64,000 nucleotides of DNA from Trema orientale (lineage: Eukaryota; Streptophyta; Magnoliopsida; Rosales; Cannabaceae). The first letter of the stretch is position 1. Every line of letters starts with the position of its first letter. The DNA is taken from positions 1,352,185 through 1,416,184 of the forward strand of contig JXTC01000004.1 in NCBI GenBank assembly GCA_002914845.1, given 5' to 3'. The notes under the pieces are model-generated. The model saw only the letters and a program-made list of their open reading frames with translations, had not been told where the DNA came from and ran no database searches. The position numbers and the translations under genes are program-made. Positions 25,455 through 37,652 of the stretch are shown one piece after another.

Positions 25455-26536
25455 AAACATACGATCCAGAAAACTCAAGGGTTATTATTTTCTCAAATTT
25501 TAGGGGAAGTGTCAGGTTAGAGAAATGTCTTGATGTTTGATTTGATAAGGATTCTTTTATGTATTTTCGTGTTTAATCTATTTCCTTAAATTTGAAATAC
25601 TTTTGTCTAATGATACAATGGCACAGGGACATAATGGATGCATTGGTCAAAATTGGGAATAGTGTTAGAGCTACGCAATTTATCGGTCAAAGTTCAGGTC
25701 TGAAGTCTCTGTCATCAACTCAGATGGACATAATGAATCTCTTTTCTTCTTCTTCTTCTTCTTTTTTCTTTGTTTCTTTTTTTTCTTTTTTTTTTTTTTT
25801 GCGTAGGGTCCACAGAATGCCGTGAAGGGTTGTGGGGGAGGGTGTAGACTCAGATATATGATGTTTTGTTTAGTTTGTAGCTGTCATTTGGACTTTTAAT
25901 ATTTATCAAGAAAATGGAAGTTTGAGATCATCTCTTCTATGAGCTCAAATATCTCTCGGCTATATTTCAATCAACTATGCCTTTAAGAAGTTAAACTAAC
26001 AGAAAATTGCTTCTTTAATGGAAAATTATTGACATCAGAAATACCATCACCATACATCCAACTAACACAGATTTGTCCTAATATTTACTGTATTGAACAT
26101 TTTCCTCTCTGCAACTTCTTGCACCAAAGAATTATCAATATTTCAGAATATGCTTATTTGGGTTCTTATAATCCATTAGCAGTAAATAGCCAGGAATCAG
26201 TTGTATGTCATTAACTGTAGTGAAAGTTTATACTTACCTAAGTTTCTTACAGGAAAAGCATCCAAAGGCCAGTCACAAAAAGTTCAACAAGCTGTTTTGG
26301 AGGTAACTCTGTCACTCTTTACTGCTTTTTGTCTTTTCCCATCACTTCACATCTGCTTACTTAGTTCTCCACAGAAATTTCGGGCTGGTGGATACAATGT
26401 TATTGTTGCCACATCCATTGGTGAAGAAGGCTTGGATATAATGGAAGTTGATCTTGTTATATGCTTTGATGCTAATGTGTCGCCATTGAGAATGATTCAA
26501 CGAATGGGGAGAACTGGGCGGAAGCATGATGGTCGA
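25455..26536 (+). pseudogene. FANCM: Truncated, intron-containing fragment of a FANCM-type helicase
   Basis: Four consecutive exons of the second helicase domain can be spliced in frame: 25455-25515, 25627-25697, 26253-26302 and 26375-26536, each bounded by AG and GT. The peptide includes [57 protein letters not shown], and the motif VI region [16 protein letters not shown], close to plant FANCM, an ATP-dependent DNA translocase that restrains crossovers and processes stalled forks. No DEAH helicase half was found upstream and no further exons follow; an L1-type LINE begins within about 100 bases. Because introns are kept, this is a DNA-level duplicate or a broken gene, not a retrocopy. The coding frame is still open across these exons, so the loss may be recent. 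Confidence 0.8.
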
Positions 26537-26903
26537 GTAGATATCATTTTTTTATCTGAATATTTCATTATGTGGGGTAGAAAGTAGGTGAGACAAGTAC
26601 AAACATGCCATTCCCTTTCTTAATCTTTTTTCCCCTTGCTACTTTAAGTTTGATTTTTCCTTTTTTTGGGTCAGTGGTCGTCCTCTTGGTCTACGGCTTT
26701 GCAATGCTGGTTGCAGTAAGTCATTTGTCCCTGGGTCTTCTTCCTCTCCATTTTGGGGTTATGGGATTGCCCACCTACCTTCAGCCATGTGCTGCTGCCG
26801 GTTACTGGCAAAGGCCTTTCTTTGTGCCTTCTTGAAGCTACTGTAGCTGAGTAAGTCTTCTTAAGGCCTCATCGGCGCCCCCGCTTTGTTCAATCCTAGC
26901 ACA

Positions 26904-27700
26904 ATGAAAATTCTTGCGTGGAGTTGCAGAGGCTTGGCCGCCCAGATGTAGTACAAAGTCTACAGGCTATGGTAAACTTCACATCCCCAGATTGTCTTAT
27001 CTTGTCTGAGAGTATGATTAGAGAAGTGGCACTCTGTAAGAGACTTCGACTTATCCATTTCTATCATTATGTCTATGTTCCTCCTAATAGTCATTCTGGT
27101 GGACTTTGTGTAGCATGGAAGAATGAGGTAGATCTCGAACCTCAGTTTGTGTCCAAAAATGTTATCTGTGGTACAGTTTTCTTTGACCCCCCAAATTGTC
27201 TATGGTCTTTTATTGCTATTTATGGCCTTCCAGGGCCTTTAGAGTGGAAGATTTTTTGGGAATCATTGTCATTCTTACTGGATAGAAGTCCAGGTGCCCG
27301 TGTTATAATTGGTGACCTCAATGGGACTTTATTGGATTCGGAATCCTGGAGTTCTAGCAGGGGGAGTCGTGGATCATCTTCTTCTTTATTAGCCCTCTAT
27401 GAATGTTGCAGCAATCTTGGGCTCACTGACCTGGGGTTCCAGGGGCCAAAATTCACTTGGGGACGGAGAAGGGGTGGCTTTCTTTTTCAACGTTCTCGCC
27501 TTGATAGAGTTTTTGCTTCAATTGAATGGAGAACTCTGTTCCCGAAGGCTACTGTTCATGTTTTACCTTACATAGCTTCAGATCACAATGCAATTCAATT
27601 CAACATTTTAGGTGAGCAATCTTCCCTTTTCTATCCTTTCAAGTTTGAGGCCATATGGGTTCGTGATATTCGTAGCCATTGGTTTGTAAAAAAGGTTTAG
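26904..27700 (+). pseudogene. LINE ORF2 endonuclease domain (EEP family), frameshifted
   Basis: The start reads MKILAWSCRGL, the usual opening of plant LINE ORF2. A one-base loss near 26938 shifts the frame, and the domain continues from RPDVVQSL. Visible endonuclease motifs are the Glu of LILSES, the nucleotide-sugar loop GDLNGTLL, the LDRVFAS segment and the catalytic SDHNAIQF near the end. The enzyme nicks target DNA to prime reverse transcription. The frame ends in a stop at 27700, before the reverse transcriptase. Confidence 0.85.
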
Positions 27701-27949
27701 AATTCTAAGATAGGTATACTCGTTTCTATTTCCTCTATATAGTGATTCGTAGACGGCGCAACTTTATTGACTATGTTAAAGAAGACAATGGAACCTAGTT
27801 AGATAACAAGGAAGATATTGGAAATGCTATCTGCCAGAAATACCAGAATCTTTTCTCAACTGCTGGGAGTGTGTGCCCCTCTGATCTCAAAGGTTTGACT
27901 TAAGATACTTTCTTGATTGATATAAAGGATTCTTTGTCTGAAATCCCAT

Positions 27950-30720
27950 CTAAAGAGGAGATTAAGGGGGGTTTTGTTTGAAATTGATCCCAATATGGCA
28001 CGAGGTCCTAATGGACTGCCATGTTTGTTTTAACAAGCTTATTGGTCCACTATTCAATCTGACTTTTATGCATCAATGTGTGATTTTTTTTTCATTTCAG
28101 AGAAGCTCTTACCCACACTGAATGAAACTAATATTGTCATGATTCCTAAAGTGGAGCAGCCTAATAAATTGGATGATTATCGACCCATTAGCTTATGCAA
28201 CATAACCTATAAAGTCATATTCAAGATTCTAGCTAATAGAATGAAATCGCTTCTACCATCTATCATTTCGCCAACCCAGAGTGCTTTTGTTAAAGATCGA
28301 TCTATTGCTGAAAATTCTATAATGGTGCAAGAGATCTTACATATCATGAAGAAAAACGGGGCACCAACGGTCACATGCTGCTGAAACTTGATATGGAAAA
28401 GGCTTATGATCATTTGGAATGGGATTTCATGTGACTTGTTCTTACCAATTCTAGGTTTTCTCTTGTCTTTGTTCAATTGGTGCTTAAATGTGTGTCTACC
28501 CAAATGTCTACTATTTCCCTTAATGGTAGCCCACTGGTACGACCTTTCTAGAGCGAGGCTTATGCTAAGGGGATCCTATGTCACCATACGTATTTATTTT
28601 GTATGGTGAGATCTTATTCAGTTTGCTCTTCTAGGCTGAAGCTAATAGTGAAATTCACGGAATAAAAATCTCTAAGCGAGTTCTGGGCTTTAATCATCTT
28701 CTTTTCGCAGATGATTTTCTATTTTTGGCCAAGCAACCTTGAGAGAAGTTACCAACTTTCAGAACTACTTATTGAAATATTGCGAATGGTCTAGACAAAA
28801 GGTAAAGGAGCTGAAATCCACTATTCATTTTAGTAAAAACTTCTCTGGCAGAAATCTACGAGAGGTGGCATCTTTTCTTCGTTTTAAAAGGATTCAAGCA
28901 CCAAGAAAGTACTTAGGCCTCCCTCTGATTTTTTTGTCCTCCAAAACGAAGGACTTGCACTTTATCTGCAATAAGGTTCAGAATCGCTTAGCTAGATGGA
29001 AAGGTCACATTCTTTCTTGAACAGGTAGATTTGTGTTAGCTAAATCAGTAGCTCTGACTATGCCATTTTATGCTCTTATGACGATACCAGTGCTCAAAAA
29101 AATTTCTACAACTAATGATGCTGCGATTCGTGATTTCTAGTGGGGATTTTCCTTGGGAAAACGAAATCTTTATCTGAAGTCCTGGGACTCTTTGTGTTTG
29201 TCTAAAATATTGGATGGCCTAGGTTTCCATCAAACACATGAGATTAACAGATGCTTCCTATCTAAATGGGGTTAGCATCTTCTTAAAGGAACAAAATCCA
29301 TTTAGTCTTAGTTAATTCAAGCTAAGTACCTAAAAAGGGAAGACTTCTTCCCCATTCAAGGTAATCCTTCAGATTCCAGGACTTGGAAATTGATTTTGGC
29401 TACTAGAGATATTATCAGTCAAGGAGCGTGCAAAATGGTCACTCTATTAATATTTGTAGGGATCCTTGGATGCCATTTCTTGAAGGTTACAAGTGACACC
29501 CTAAAGATAACATGAAAACCTATCCTGATTTGAGCATGGCTGATCTAGTGGAAGGAAATGGTGGCTAGGACCTAATGAAACTTAATGCCTTATTTAGCCT
29601 TGCGTTGGTAAAAGTAATTCTGAGGACTCTTACACTATCTAGTGGTAGTTCTACTGGGTGGATTTGGGCTCCCTCGTCGAATGGAGAGTTTTCTATCAAG
29701 TTAACTTATCAAACCTTATAACGAAGTAAATTGACTCCGCACATGATAGCGATACCTCCAGTTTGTTCGCGGAATCTCTGGAAGGCTAAGATTTACCCCA
29801 GACAAAAGTTTCTTTTGTGGAGAATCCTTGTGAATGCGTTACCAGTGCGGTCTAGGCTTGCTTCAATATTCGATATTAGAGCTACCTTATGTCCAATTTG
29901 TGATCAGCATGAAGAAACTATCTACCATCTCTTTTGGTCTTTTGACCTGTCTAGGCAACTATGGTTCTCATCTAGGTAGGGTATTCGAGTGGATCATTTC
30001 TAATTCAGCTCTGTAGCAGATATTGCTAATTTACTATTCTCAGATAATCATACGTTAGAACCTTCGATTGACTATGATAATATTATATTCTTTGCCTTTA
30101 TATGCTTTAAGGGGATTTGGTTGGAGCGGAACTTCATTGTTCATAACAAACCCAAATCAGATCTGGATCAACTGGTTAGAAAGATTCTTGGGAGTTATAA
30201 CTTTTACTCCTAGATTTTGTGCTCCTTGAAGATGCTGCAGGACATTGGGCAGGATGGTTGCAGCCTCCTTCATCTCCATGCATCAAACTCAATGTGGATG
30301 CAGCTGTTTGAGCATATTACTCTACTATAGCAATAATAGCTAGAGACTCTAATGATTTAGTACTGAATAATAATAACTTAAAAATGTAGCGAAATCAACT
30401 CTTTGGTAGCTGAAGTTAAAGCGATCCTGGTGTCTTTCAACCATGTTATCTTAAATAATTGGAAATCTATAATGGTAGAGAGTGACTGCAAGAATGCTAT
30501 AGAAGGTTTTGAAGGGCTGTCATTAGGAGATTAAAGATATGGTATCTCAAGGAAAGTTGTTGCTTAGTTACTTTGAGTTCTTTTAGTTGTCTTTTATTCA
30601 TAGGAGAATTAATTTTGTAGCACATAATACGGCAACTTGGGCTGCCTCGACTCTTTCCTCTGGGAATTTTTTTGTTACTGATGTGTCGTCTCAGATCTTT
30701 TCGGACCGTGAATCGAATTT
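27950..30720 (+). pseudogene. LINE reverse transcriptase, zinc-finger and RNase H remains
   Basis: Reverse transcriptase pieces: ARGPNGLP near 28000, DDYRPISLCNITYKVIFKIL (28170-28235), SPTQSAFVKDRSI, and the catalytic box as HLLFADDFLFLAK near 28695-28730. An RT-associated zinc-binding region lies at 29731-29979 (LWKAKIYPRQKFLLWRIL then CPICDQHEETIYHLFW). Near 30285 KLNVDAAV opens an RNase H domain. Many stops and frame changes occur between these pieces. Confidence 0.85.
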
Positions 30721-30818
30721 TGTTTTTTAGCTTTGGGGATGGTTGTGCTTTCCCCTCGGCCTCTTTGTTTTCTCCTTTTTTATGAAGTCTTTCTTAAAAA
30801 ATAAAAAATAAAAAAACC

Positions 30819-31438
30819 TCAGCAAAGGTTAGCAGAGGTTTCAATTTAATGTCTTTTTAAGTCTACATTTTAATATTAGCAACAGACGCAGTTATCAATA
30901 ACTTAAATAGTCTTTTAAGTTATCGAAACGTTACTTCCAAAATAAAAGAACAACTAAATTTCTATATATAAGTAAATAGTTCCAATAATATTGATCTAAT
31001 TAATATTTAAATAACTAAACTCCAGAGCGTAACTATACATGGACATATGGTTATGGACAAAAGTTAGGGTTAAAAAGTTGATCATAGCTAGTAAGCAATA
31101 AAAGCACAAAACAAGTAACTCATTGGAACACAGAGTTAGCACGTACAAAACTTTTAGACCAAATTGGCTTCAATTTTGTCAACTCAATCAAATCCTTCTT
31201 TTCAAACAAACCCTTGACACAGTACCACACACCACCAACGGCCGACAAACGCTTTCTTTTTATAGAATTTCTCACGTTCTTAAACTTTATTACTAACAAC
31301 TTAATTATAGAAGAATATTAAAGCAAAAACTTTATTGATAATTATCTAATCAATCGATGACTAATTAACCAACGGATACAAATGATTTCTTCAAAAGTAA
31401 GAATCAACACAGCAAGGCTGAGCCATTGGAAAGTTCAA
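30819..31438. other. Spacer between LINE and PQ-loop gene; 3' flank of the latter
   Basis: No gene was seen. The part nearest 31438 presumably includes the 3' UTR of the minus-strand transporter gene. Confidence 0.4.
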
Positions 31439-34400
31439 TCAAGATACTATAGCTTTTCTTGATTCTTGGTAGTAGTCCCCGTGGTGATCATCTCTACTGG
31501 TTCTAGTCCTCTGCAAATATCTGTAATATATGTATTGGAGTATTATCTGTGATTTTAGTTTGTTAAGGTAAAATATATTTCGTTACTTGAAGATCATTAT
31601 ATATATGTATGTATCATAGTATTAGTAACGTCAATAATTAACTTAATTATTGGTGGAGGATACAAATAAGTCAAGTGCCACGCAAACTATAGCATCCAGC
31701 AGCCACGGCATGTTGGCTTTGATTTTTCCCCATTCAGTGCTTCTTACAAGGATACTGCATGCATAAATACAAATAAATTTAGAAGATTTACGGTAGTTAA
31801 TTATTCAGAAAATAAAATTCATAATTATTGTTTAAAATTAACTAGTGGAAAAAGGTAAAAGGTATGAAGAGAGACCTTCCGACATAAGTGACATTTGCGA
31901 TTAGTGCAAATATGAACATGAGAGGATTTAAGCCCTGAACATTCGATAATTAAGTTGATTAAGTTGTGATTCAATAATTATATCGAAACAATAGAAACAA
32001 GCAAAAACAATAGAAAAGGGTAAAAGTTTCAGCATACCTCCACACTTCCTCTTTTAATCTGGTAAAATGTTACAAAATAACTGAAGTTAATAGCACGTAA
32101 AAAGGGAAAAAGAGCAATGAAATTAAAGTAGGAAAAGAAAAAAAAAAGTGACAATTACTAGTCAAGTAGAGTCTAAGACTAGCTACTCACGTTTAACCAT
32201 ATTTGAGGGATACGACCACCCATGTATATAGCAGCCATCATCCATCCCAACCATTGCCCGTATACGCTATGTTCCTCAATTCCATTTTCCTGTTATGAAT
32301 TCATATATAAAATAGATAGATAAATACATATATATCAGAGAGGTAGATGTCTTAGAAGTAGGCAATTTTGATGAAAAGAACGTAAATTAATGGGATGCAC
32401 AAATGCTATCCAATTAAATCATACATGATGAAGTAAGAGTTTCCTTGCAGCAACTCCCATATATGCTTGGGTCAAACCGTTGCTTAGGGGCAAATTAACT
32501 GATGCTGCTAAAAATGTTCCGTAACTTGCAGCCTGCAAATTGAGTGTGTCCAAAAAATAATTGGATAGACAAAGAATATGATGGAAAAAATAAACAGAAG
32601 ATCTACGTCCGTGTGAACCAAGATACCTCCCACGAACCAGTTTTTGTGGTGTTGATAACTTGATATATCACTCTCAAGTCTGGTGAAGTAAATTGGAAAT
32701 TATGAGATCGTTGATCCTAATGCATATACTGTTTATGATATTGACCTCTATAAAACGACATACTAGAATGTATTTTTCATATTAATTATAGCAATGGAAA
32801 AGAGGCTGAATCATCATTTGAAAAAAATGGTCCTAAATTCTAAGTAAATACAGACCAACTAGTACACGTGGTTTTATTTAGCCTTAAGTCCAACAGGGAA
32901 AGAAACTTTATTCGCAAGGCATAATATCCTCTACGTACGTACAAGGTTTTATTTATCATGTAAAGTATTTTAATGCCTACATCGCCACTTCGAATGAATT
33001 ATGGAACGTAAGTATATATATGCGACATCATTTTACTAATTGTCACAGAAAGTCGTGTGTTATTGATATAAATGTAACATATATAACTCCAGTACATGTC
33101 ACATAAAGTGGTATATCTTATCTTATTGATATAAATGAGACACAATTCCATTGTCACGGTATTTGTTATTGTGCTATCGTATCTTATAAGGCTTATAATT
33201 TCATAGACTCATTCAACATGGAAGACTCACCGATTTTGGGATTGGACGAGGTTGTGTGACAGAATTCTTGGAGCGAGATGAAACTTGAGCCTCATCATCC
33301 GAAGATGAGTCACTTTCAATGGCCATGGCTGAAGGACCACTTCTTGCTGCCCTTAGATACGTTCGAAAAGGCGGTGTTCCACTTCCAGCCAGCGATCTTG
33401 CTGACCTGTACAATTTAACCAACTTGTCATTTTCTAATTTCATCTCATATCCTACAAAATTAATATTAGCCAATAAAAAAAGTAGTACTTACGTATAGTA
33501 AAACTCTCTGCGAGGAGTACCAGTGGCTTTGGGTGTGGCCCTGGGAATTGGGATGCCTGAATCATCAACTGCTCTTGAATTCAATGGTTTTTTCTGATCT
33601 TCTTCACTCTGATCAATTTTTAAAAATATAGTGAGGTATAACAAATAATTATTAGCTAAATTGTGTCGATATAATGCTTTGATTAGAAAAGTAGTACCTC
33701 CCTAGAAAACTAAATGGCCTTACCGCTTGATTGGTAGCATTAATCTGCCTGTATTTCCACCATCTATGGATATGGTCATAGTATACACTTTGTAGTACTA
33801 ACACTACAGTACTTATTGTGTAAAGCTGCAAATAAGGGAGAAAATTAGGGGACGGAAAGGAAGAGGAAAGAAAGGGTAAAAATGAAAAGTGGATGGAAAA
33901 GGGAAAAGTCAGTTGTTTAGTAAGAGGAAAAAGAGGTAGAAAATTTTAACATGGAGCTCACTTTTTATTTCTCCGCAAAAATGGAAAGAACAAAATTTAG
34001 GACTTGTTTGGTAAACACTTATTTAAATATTTTTTTTAATTTTTTTTAATCAAAAAAGTAGAAAATTTTTCAAAAGTATGTTTGGTAAAACTACTTTTGT
34101 TTTTCATTTTAACAACAAAATTTTTAAAATTTTGGAAACAAAAATTTCTTACTTTCAAAATTTTTTTAAATAATTTTGTAGAAATGCTAGTATCAAAATT
34201 CAAACAAATCTAGACTCACATCACCATTTCTTTTAACATTTTCTCTCTCATCACTATTTCTCTTGTCATTATCTCTCTAGCCTCATGTAAAAGAGGTATT
34301 TTTATAAATATTTTTAAAAATTGTATTTTCAAAATAAAAATTTTAAAAGTAGTCTTTTTCAAAATATAATTGTAAAATTTGGTAATTTTTTTCAAAAATA

Positions 34401-36144
34401 TCTCAAAAAATTTAGAGAAATATCACTTTTTAAAGTTTTATTTTGAAAAATACCACTTATGAAATTTTTTTAGATAAATACCATTTTTCTTCTCTCCTAT
34501 TTTCTCCTTCCTTTTTTCTTTATTACTCTCCCTTTTGACTTTCACGTTCAAAAGTAAAAAGTGCTAATTACCAAATATGTATTTATTTTTTTATTTTAAA
34601 AAACAAAAAGTACAATATTGTTACCAAGCACATTTTTGTTTTTGAAATGCAAAAAGCAAAATAAGAAAAAGTACTTTCATTTTTGTATTTAAAAAAACAA
34701 AAAATAAAAATGTTACCAAACAGTACCTTAGTTAGAATATGGGTTAATTAAATTATTAAATTACTCTTACACACTTAACTTTAAATAATTTTAAAAAATA
34801 GCAGTAAAATAATTATTTTAAATTAAATTAATTTTTTTTTATTTCTCCTATCAAACAATTATAAAGAAAAATACTTTCATTTTCATTCTATATATTTTTT
34901 CTCCATCTTATTTTTTTTTCTTTCTTCCTTTCTTTCCTCTCTACCAAACATAGTTATGTAAGGGTATTTTGGGTTAGGATACGAAAAATCAGAAATTTGT
35001 CTAAAATTTTAAAATTGTCTTATATACTCGTCATAGTATGTATATACATGCTATATGACTCCGGTGGTCACCCATGTGACTCTGACACTCAGCCACTAGG
35101 TGATTGGTAGTCATTTAGCAGGTACATGAGTCCTTAGCAAAAGATATGATTAATTAATCAATTATCTCAAAGAATATATTTTAATTTTCTAAAGTCCTTG
35201 AGGAGAAACCTGTAATTACACTATTAGCAGTGATATTCTTTTGAAGGAATTGGCTGTGATATTCTATTTATGGAATCAAAGGGTTCAGATTTTTGAATCC
35301 TAGTCTTGCGTACGAGATTAGGCGAGTGGACCAAACAAACCTAGCTTGATTTGGACCCATTTTTTATACATCACTTGGCCCAAAACATCTTTTGACTCGG
35401 TACAGATTAGTTGCAACAAATACTCCCATGAAAAGTGCAACATTCATTTGAGTAATGTAACAGGAAAAAAAGAAAAAAGTAGTGAAATTACCAGAGCTGT
35501 ATAGTACTGGGTAGGCAACTGCATCCAAAGCATAAAATATTAGCGTTAATATGTAGCCTCTATAATAAAAGCTAAGTTATAGACACATATTCTATAAGAT
35601 AACATATAATAAAAATAGAGATTAAATATGACAAAGGTAAGTGTATGGTGGTCTGGACCAAAAACTCTGGTCGATCTCTGGACCACCGGACTCATGAACA
35701 AACACGTTACACGTATGCACCACTCACCGTCGCCGGTTCCAGAAGACAACCCACTAGATTAAACATATCTCTGCAAAGTTCAATCGATAAAGCCAGGATT
35801 AATAATCAAAAACCATATAATAAAAATCCAAAATTTCATACATATAGTTTTATGTAACAACTATATATGTAGGTAAATATATATATATATATGTATTTGT
35901 AAAGAGAAAATGTAACGAACCCGGCGACCCAAGTGAGGAGAAAAGCGAGAGAGACTCCATGGCTTGACTTTGTTCGGAAGTTGGTGATGATCTGAGGGAT
36001 CTCGGCCACACCCCAACACACCAAGCTAATGAGACCAAAGCCAAACGACAAGTCGTCTTTGAAATTACAAAGGCAGTCCTCGAAGTATTTCTCAACCCAC
36101 CCAACACATGGTTTCTTCTCCTTTACACAGTAAGAGAGTGACAT
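31439..36144 (-). CDS. PQ-loop vacuolar basic amino-acid transporter (YPQ1/PQLC2-like), 12 exons
   Basis: I assembled 12 exons on the minus strand: 35921-36144, 35728-35770, 35492-35518, 33724-33825, 33493-33608, 33231-33405, 32425-32532, 32191-32289, 32038-32058, 31876-31934, 31664-31754 and 31439-31546. All introns are GT-AG and phases agree, giving 1173 bases and 390 residues without a stop. The first PQ-loop is GVAEIPQIITNFRTKSSHGV (P50-Q51); the second is MGGRIPQIWLN (P293-Q294). About seven hydrophobic segments flank a polar Ser/Pro-rich cytosolic loop (about 133-230). Family members in yeast and animals export cationic amino acids from the vacuole or lysosome; in plants the tonoplast is expected. 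The start is the ATG opening exon 1. Exons 2, 3 and 9 are only 43, 27 and 21 bases. Intron 3 is enlarged by a MITE. Confidence 0.92.
34000..34727. mobile_element. PIF/Harbinger-like MITE inside intron 3 of the PQ-loop gene
   Basis: Ends are ggacttgtttggtaaac and gttaccaaacagtacc (reverse complement ggtactgtttggtaac), flanked by TTA on both sides (33997-33999 and 34728-34730), the 3-bp duplication of PIF/Harbinger elements. The interior is A/T-rich with degenerate words such as aaaataccactta and aaatatcacttttt, and has no frame. It lies between exon 3 (35492-35518) and exon 4 (33724-33825). Confidence 0.55.
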
Positions 36145-36244
36145 TTTTCTTGGTCTCTCTTATGGAGATTCTCAGGATAATTAGTAAGGTGAAGAGCAAG
36201 AGAGGGCACAGGAGTTTATTAATTAGTAAACAACATAGGAATAG

Positions 36245-36295
36245 AATATATATTTAATACTTCAAACCAAAGTAATTTTCTGTATATATATAGAC
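36245..36295 (-). promoter_or_regulatory. Possible TATA region of the PQ-loop gene
   Basis: A tatatatata run at about 36281-36290 lies roughly 140 bases upstream of the minus-strand ATG, with a CT-rich (minus-strand) leader in between. Positional inference only. Confidence 0.3.
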
Positions 36296-36299
36296 AGTT

Positions 36300-37221
36300 T
36301 TGTCCTTTAGGGTGTCACTCGTTATAATTTTGTTCAATATTAAAAAGTAAAATATGGTAATATATATAACATGTGGTAGTACGCATATTCTTACAAGTTG
36401 ATGCTCATCTCTGGCTGTTTGGAAACTTTACATGCACACATCATGTGTGGTCCGCATATTCTTGCCACTGATGCCTTTCGTTTCTGTAGCCATTTGACGG
36501 TCCAGATTCACCTCTGCAAAAAACTACAATAATGTGAAAACTTACAAGGTGTCATGCTGTCATTAATATGTGGACATTTCTGGCGAGAGATGTCAATTAC
36601 ACTGTATTAATTGTATTGTATCTCTTTTTCCGTTTCACCGCCTCACACGACAAATATTGTTCGTGTGTTAATCCTCTTTATATTAAATAATTACTCTTCC
36701 AATTTTTTCAATACTATATATCAAAAATAAAAACATTTGCTTGCTTTCTTAATTCGAACATTAAGATCTAAGTATCAACTATCAAGGCTGGTGTAATTAT
36801 TATATTTAGCATAGGATTCAAATTTAAACAAAATAAATGTGATACCAATCAGATTGAATTTGTAACGCGAAACAGCGGTCTTTCTTTGGCTTTATCAACA
36901 AAAAGGACAAATTGAAACGAAATCAAAAGTCTTTGATCTATCTTCCATATTCCACTTGGTAGATTGAAATATATATTAGAGATAGTATTGGTAAAATATA
37001 TATTACACTTTATTCAACAATATCATCCACTTGGAATCATCTTATCTACATAAACTTTTTAATGATCACGAACTCTTCCCTTGCGTTGCATCATTTGTGT
37101 GTCTTTTTGTCCCAAAAAAAAAAAAGAAAGAAATTAAGATATTAATGAAGTTTGCACCCTACTTTTTGCAATGCGCTTCTTCTCCCTGTCGGGGGGAGTG
37201 GGAAGAAAAGGATATGCTGAA
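36300..37221. other. Intergenic spacer, no gene recognised
   Basis: Upstream flank of the PQ-loop gene. Short frames only. Confidence 0.45.
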
Positions 37222-37229
37222 TATACTAC

Positions 37230-37644
37230 GGGAAAAAGTTCATAAATACCCGTTTTTAAAATCATATTTTCATAGATACCTATTTTTTATTTTAATTTCA
37301 TAAATACCCGTTTTTATACCTTTTTTTGGAGAAATATAGACCACCACTGTTTTACACATTGAATGTAGACCACGGTATATATTTCGTGCATTAAATATAT
37401 ACCGCGGTCCACATTTCATGAATAAAATTTACATTCAAAATTGGCACACATTTTAAAATGTGTACTGTTCATACTTTACACATGAAATGTGTACCTCATG
37501 GATAAAATTTACATTGCAAATTTAGACCACTCATATTTTTCATATGAAATGTGGACCGTAAAAACGGGTATTTTTGAAAGAAGTTTTAAAAATGGGTATT
37601 TTTGAAATAAGTTTTAAAAAACGGGTATTAAGTGTAATTTTCAC
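37230..37644. mobile_element. hAT-type MITE, 415 bp, with exact 8-bp target duplication
   Basis: The element is flanked by tatactac at 37222-37229 and 37645-37652, an exact 8-bp duplication. It starts gggaaaaagttcataaatac and ends gtattaagtgtaattttcac; the ends are imperfect inverted repeats that continue into aaaaacgggtatt words. Internal repeated words (aaatgtggacc, aaatgtgtac) surround an AT-rich core. A second member lies at 56411-56882. No transposase is encoded. Confidence 0.75.
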
Positions 37645-37652
37645 TATACTAC

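Larger units (their letters stand above)
26590..30818 (+). mobile_element. Degenerate L1-type LINE (non-LTR retrotransposon)
   Basis: Order on the plus strand: GC-richer leader (about 26600-26900), apurinic endonuclease, reverse transcriptase, zinc-binding RT-associated domain, RNase H, then an A-rich tail (aaaaaataaaaaataaaaaa near 30797). This is the layout of plant L1-clade LINE ORF2. Numerous stops and frameshifts break every domain, so it cannot move itself. ORF1 (gag-like) was not recognised. The 5' edge is approximate and no target duplication was found. It starts directly after the FANCM fragment. Confidence 0.88.

Noticed and set aside
33213..33473. An independent 86-codon minus-strand gene
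   Set aside because: It is exon 6 of the PQ-loop gene read through into intron sequence; splice sites at 33405 and 33231 fit the neighbouring exon phases.
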